DNA of 7,983 nt. It comes from JAAYKS01 sp964479435 (GTDB taxonomy: Bacteria; Bacillota; Clostridia; Saccharofermentanales; UBA5734). The notes beneath the pieces are model-generated. The model had not been told where the DNA came from. It saw only the letters and a list, made by a program, of their open reading frames with translations, and did no database searches. The position numbers and the translations under genes were made by a program. Shown in pieces: positions 5,640 through 7,983 of this stretch. The first letter of the stretch is position 1. Each line of letters opens with the position of its first letter. The DNA lies in NCBI GenBank assembly GCA_964479435.1, contig CAYZME010000081.1:1-7983 (forward strand). Direction: 5' to 3'.

Positions 5640-6530
5640 TCAAACCAGCGGTCGGCCGGTCAAGCGCGTATAGGCCTCGCGGTACTTATCCGCCGTCTGA
5701 GCGACGACCGACGCCGGCAACTGGGGCGCGGGGACATTCTTGTCCCAATCCAGCGACTCTACATACTCGCGCAAATACTGCTTGTCAAAGCTCTTTTGCG
5801 GGCGCCCCGGCCGATAATCCTCCCGATCCCAAAAGCGCGAGGAGTCGGGCGTAAACAATTCGTCGGCCACCGTCAGCTGACCGTCCAGCAAACCGAATTC
5901 AAACTTGCTGTCGGCCAGGATGATGCCTTTGGATTCCGCGTATTGTGACGCGTATTCGTACAGGGCAAAACTCGCGGCACGCAATTGGGTTGCCATCCGG
6001 TCCCCCACCAGGTCGCACAACTGGGCAAAGGTGATATTGACGTCGTGCCCGTCCTGCGCTTTGGTCGACGGGGTAAAGAGCGGTTGCGGCAATTTATCGG
6101 CCTGGCGCAGCCCCGGCGGCATGCGCAGGCCGCCCACGGTTCCATGCTGCCGGTATTCTTTGAGCGCCGACCCTTCCAAATAACCGCGGACGATGCATTC
6201 GGCCGGCTGCATCTCGGCCTTGCGCACCCACATCGCGCGGCCGGCCAGGCGTGGCGCGAAAGCGGCCAGCCCATCGGGGAAGCGCGTGGCGTCGGTCGAG
6301 ATGACGTGGTTGGGTACAATCGCCGCGGTCTGCTCAAACCAGAACGCGGAGATTCCGTTGAGCACTTTGCCTTTGTCCGGGATCAACTCATCAAAGACGA
6401 CGTCAAACGCCGAGATGCGGTCGGTGACGACCATCAGCAACGAATCGCCCAAATCGTACATTTCCCGCACCTTGCCTTTGGCAAGCGCCGGGCGGCCGAG
6501 AAAAGAAGTATCTCGCAACAAATCGGACAT
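5640..6530 (-). CDS. purC: SAICAR synthetase (PurC)
   Basis: PurC joins aspartate to CAIR using ATP to make SAICAR in de novo purine synthesis; PurB then releases AICAR. The 296-residue protein is a full-length member of the longer type: KGKVREMYDLGDSLLMVVTD (18-37, nucleotide-binding beta hairpin), DRISAFDVVF, GKVLNGISAFWFEQT, ECIVRGYLEGSALKEY (111-126), DGHDVNITF, ADSKFEFGLLDG (206-217, family signature) and DELFTPDSSRFW (223-234). The start at 6530 has GGAGG 7 nt upstream (6542-6538); an alternative start at 6563 would overlap hisB and lacks such a site. It begins 29 nt after hisB and lies before hisA, inside the histidine operon, where hisH is commonly found. Confidence 0.96.
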   Translation of the reverse strand: MSDLLRDTSFLGRPALAKGKVREMYDLGDSLLMVVTDRISAFDVVFDELIPDKGKVLNGISAFWFEQTAAIVPNHVISTDATRFPDGLAAFAPRLAGRAMWVRKAEMQPAECIVRGYLEGSALKEYRQHGTVGGLRMPPGLRQADKLPQPLFTPSTKAQDGHDVNITFAQLCDLVGDRMATQLRAASFALYEYASQYAESKGIILADSKFEFGLLDGQLTVADELFTPDSSRFWDREDYRPGRPQKSFDKQYLREYVESLDWDKNVPAPQLPASVVAQTADKYREAYTRLTGRPLV

Positions 6531-6537
6531 AGTTTTT

Positions 6538-6542
6538 CCTCC
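6538..6542 (-). promoter_or_regulatory. purC ribosome-binding site, decides the start
   Basis: GGAGG on the minus strand, 7 nt before the ATG at 6530. It selects this start over the in-frame ATG at 6563 and shows that purC has independent, efficient translation initiation within the operon. Confidence 0.85.
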
Positions 6543-6559
6543 GGTTGATGAATGGGTGG

Positions 6560-7147
6560 TCAAAGTACACCTTTGGTTGAGGGTACCCCCTGACCGCGGG
6601 GGTCGGGTTCACAGGCCGCCCGCAACGCGCGGGCAAACGCTTTGAACAGCGCTTCGATCGCGTGGTGGTCATTTTCGGCGCCGCTGCATTCTAGATGCAG
6701 GGTCATGCCGGCGTGATTGGTCAACGCGCGAAAAAACTCACCGGTCAAAGCCGTATCAAACCCGCCGACGCGGTCGCCGGAAAATTGTACGTTGAGCCGC
6801 AAATAGGGGCGCCCCGACAGATCGATCGCGGCGGATGCCAACGCCTCGTCCATCGGGATTCTGGCGTCGCCATATCGTCGGATACCGGCTTTATCGCCGA
6901 GCGCCCGGGCGATGATCTGCCCGAGCACAATGCCGGTGTCCTCGACCGTGTGATGGGCGTCGACCTCCAGATCGCCTTGTGCCTGTACCTCGAGGTCCAC
7001 AAGCGCGTGGCGTGCCAGCAATTCCAGCATATGGTCGAAAAAGCCGATCCCCGTGTCCATTTTGCCGCGCCCCCCGCCGTCCAGATCGATCCCGGCCCGG
7101 ATCCGCGTTTCACGTGTCGTCCGTTCCCACTGCGCTGTACGTCCCAT
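6560..7147 (-). CDS. hisB: Imidazoleglycerol-phosphate dehydratase (HisB)
   Basis: HisB removes water from imidazole glycerol phosphate to form imidazole acetol phosphate, which HisC then transaminates. The 195 residues carry MDTGIGFFDHMLELLARH (30-47), DAHHTVEDTGI (63-73) and ENDHHAIEALFKAFARAL (159-175), the paired HH-containing metal sites of the family, plus IPMDEALA (97-104). It is a single-domain dehydratase without the phosphatase domain fused in enterics. ATG at 7147 is preferred over GTG at 7159 because GAGGG lies 5 nt upstream and the GTG would start inside hisC. The hisC stop and this ATG are separated by one base (TAA-G-ATG), indicating coupled translation. Confidence 0.95.
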   Translation of the reverse strand: MGRTAQWERTTRETRIRAGIDLDGGGRGKMDTGIGFFDHMLELLARHALVDLEVQAQGDLEVDAHHTVEDTGIVLGQIIARALGDKAGIRRYGDARIPMDEALASAAIDLSGRPYLRLNVQFSGDRVGGFDTALTGEFFRALTNHAGMTLHLECSGAENDHHAIEALFKAFARALRAACEPDPRGQGVPSTKGVL

Positions 7148-7148
7148 C

Positions 7149-7983
7149 TTATCCCTCACTCTCTAGTTGTCTGTCCCCGTCCGCACCGCAACAGCTGCCG
7201 CCGCGCGGGGAAAGCGAACGCAACACTTCGCAGACGGCGTCCATCTCCGCCGGGGTGCCGATGCTGATTCTCACAAATTCATCGATCCGCGGGCGGTCAA
7301 AGTGCCTTACCAGTATACCCGCTTCGCGCAGCGCGTTATAGATCCCGAAGCCGGCGGATCCCGCGCCCGGACCGGCAACGTCTGCCTCCCGTCGGGCCGG
7401 AGGCCAACCCGCCTTGACAAGGAGGAAGTTGGCGGCCGAAGGGACAACCGCGTAGCCCATCGCGCGCAATCGCGCCGCCGTGGCTTCGCGCGTCTCCATC
7501 ACGCGGGCGCGCGTGGTTTCGAACCAGGCGCCGTCGGACAGCGCCGCGATGCCCAGTTGCGCCGCGATCCGGTCGACCGGGTAGGAGTTAAAGGAATCGC
7601 GCGTCCGTTCCAATCCCTCAATCAACGCGCGCGAGCCGAACGCGAATCCCAGCCGCGCGCCGGCCAGCGCCCGCGATTTCGAAAAGGTCATGACGACCAG
7701 CAAGTTGTCATACCGCTCCAACAACGGCAGGGCACTGTGCGCGCCGTAATCCACATAGGCTTCGTCGACAATCACCACCCGGTCGGAATCCGCGGCGACA
7801 ATCCGCTCGAGATCGTCCAGCCCCAGCGCGCGCCCGGTGGTCGCGTTGGGGTTGGCCAACAGCACCCCTCCGGACGGCGCGGCCAGCTCCGCCACCGGCA
7901 CGCTAAAATCGGCACGCAGCGGCACCTCCCGGTAGGGAATGTCGTACAGGCGCGCGTACACCGGGTAAAAGGCATACGTGATA
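7149..7983 (-). CDS. hisC: Histidinol-phosphate aminotransferase (HisC), 5' end outside window
   Basis: HisC moves the amino group of glutamate to imidazole acetol phosphate using PLP. The frame is open to the right edge and gives 277 residues; about 70-80 N-terminal residues should lie beyond 7983. Fold-type I motifs are in order: YAFYPVYARLY at the edge, LLANPNATTGR (Asn contacting PLP; usually NPNxPTG), IVDEAYVDYG (PLP-binding Asp) and TFSKSRALAGARLGFAFG with the Schiff-base Lys, then VRISIGTPAEMD, which contains the substrate-binding Arg. An internal GTG at 7961 is not the start, since coding continues upstream. The C-terminus carries a hydrophilic tail with a Cys pair (SPRGGSCCGADGDRQ) beyond the usual end. 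The gene stops 1 nt before hisB. Confidence 0.93.
   Translation of the reverse strand, partial: ITYAFYPVYARLYDIPYREVPLRADFSVPVAELAAPSGGVLLANPNATTGRALGLDDLERIVAADSDRVVIVDEAYVDYGAHSALPLLERYDNLLVVMTFSKSRALAGARLGFAFGSRALIEGLERTRDSFNSYPVDRIAAQLGIAALSDGAWFETTRARVMETREATAARLRAMGYAVVPSAANFLLVKAGWPPARREADVAGPGAGSAGFGIYNALREAGILVRHFDRPRIDEFVRISIGTPAEMDAVCEVLRSLSPRGGSCCGADGDRQLESEG

Noticed and set aside
6531..6563. An earlier in-frame start for purC at 6563
   Set aside because: It would overlap the hisB stop, adds residues not typical of PurC, and GGAGG is placed for the ATG at 6530.

Overview
The window joins two very different halves. Positions ~3180 to 7983 are a GC-rich, tightly packed stretch of core metabolism, all read on the minus strand. 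Positions 1 to ~3080 are AT-rich and hold transposase remnants, two secreted or lipoprotein genes and one frameshifted gene. The compact his operon, the HisE sequence, strong GGAGG ribosome-binding sites, sigma-A-type promoters and the style of the lipoproteins suggest a bacterium of the Bacillota (Clostridia-like). That placement is an inference from general resemblance and was not tested.

Right half, in transcription order (high to low coordinates): hisC (5' end outside the window), hisB, purC, hisA, hisF, hisI, hisE, then tRNA-Gln(CTG) and a GC-rich terminator. The genes are nearly contiguous: hisC/hisB are 1 nt apart, hisA/hisF overlap by 37 nt, and hisF/hisI share ATGA. They should form one transcription unit covering the middle and late steps of histidine synthesis. 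The striking point is gene content. purC (SAICAR synthetase, purine pathway) lies between hisB and hisA, where hisH is commonly found, and hisH is absent from the visible part. HisF/HisH releases AICAR, which is also formed two steps after PurC's substrate, so the neighbours are linked by metabolism. The tRNA has its own extended -10 promoter, and its terminator probably also ends the his transcript.

Left half: a truncated signal-peptide protein with a textbook promoter (1-322, minus); an IS6-like transposase fragment (619-870, plus) cut off where a decayed, frameshifted IS3-like transposase begins (931-1412, minus); a lipoprotein gene (1462-2331, minus) whose natural start position reads ATA, not ATG; a 280-bp intergenic stretch rich in inverted repeats; and a second exported-protein gene (2614-3008, minus) broken by a frameshift. 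The 3' end of tRNA-Gln faces this mosaic. That fits an accessory region next to a tRNA, but no integrase or duplicated tRNA end is visible.

I found no CRISPR array, no rRNA and no clear undescribed system. The most informative oddities are purC in the hisH position, the missing start codon of the lipoprotein gene, and the hidden frameshifted gene.
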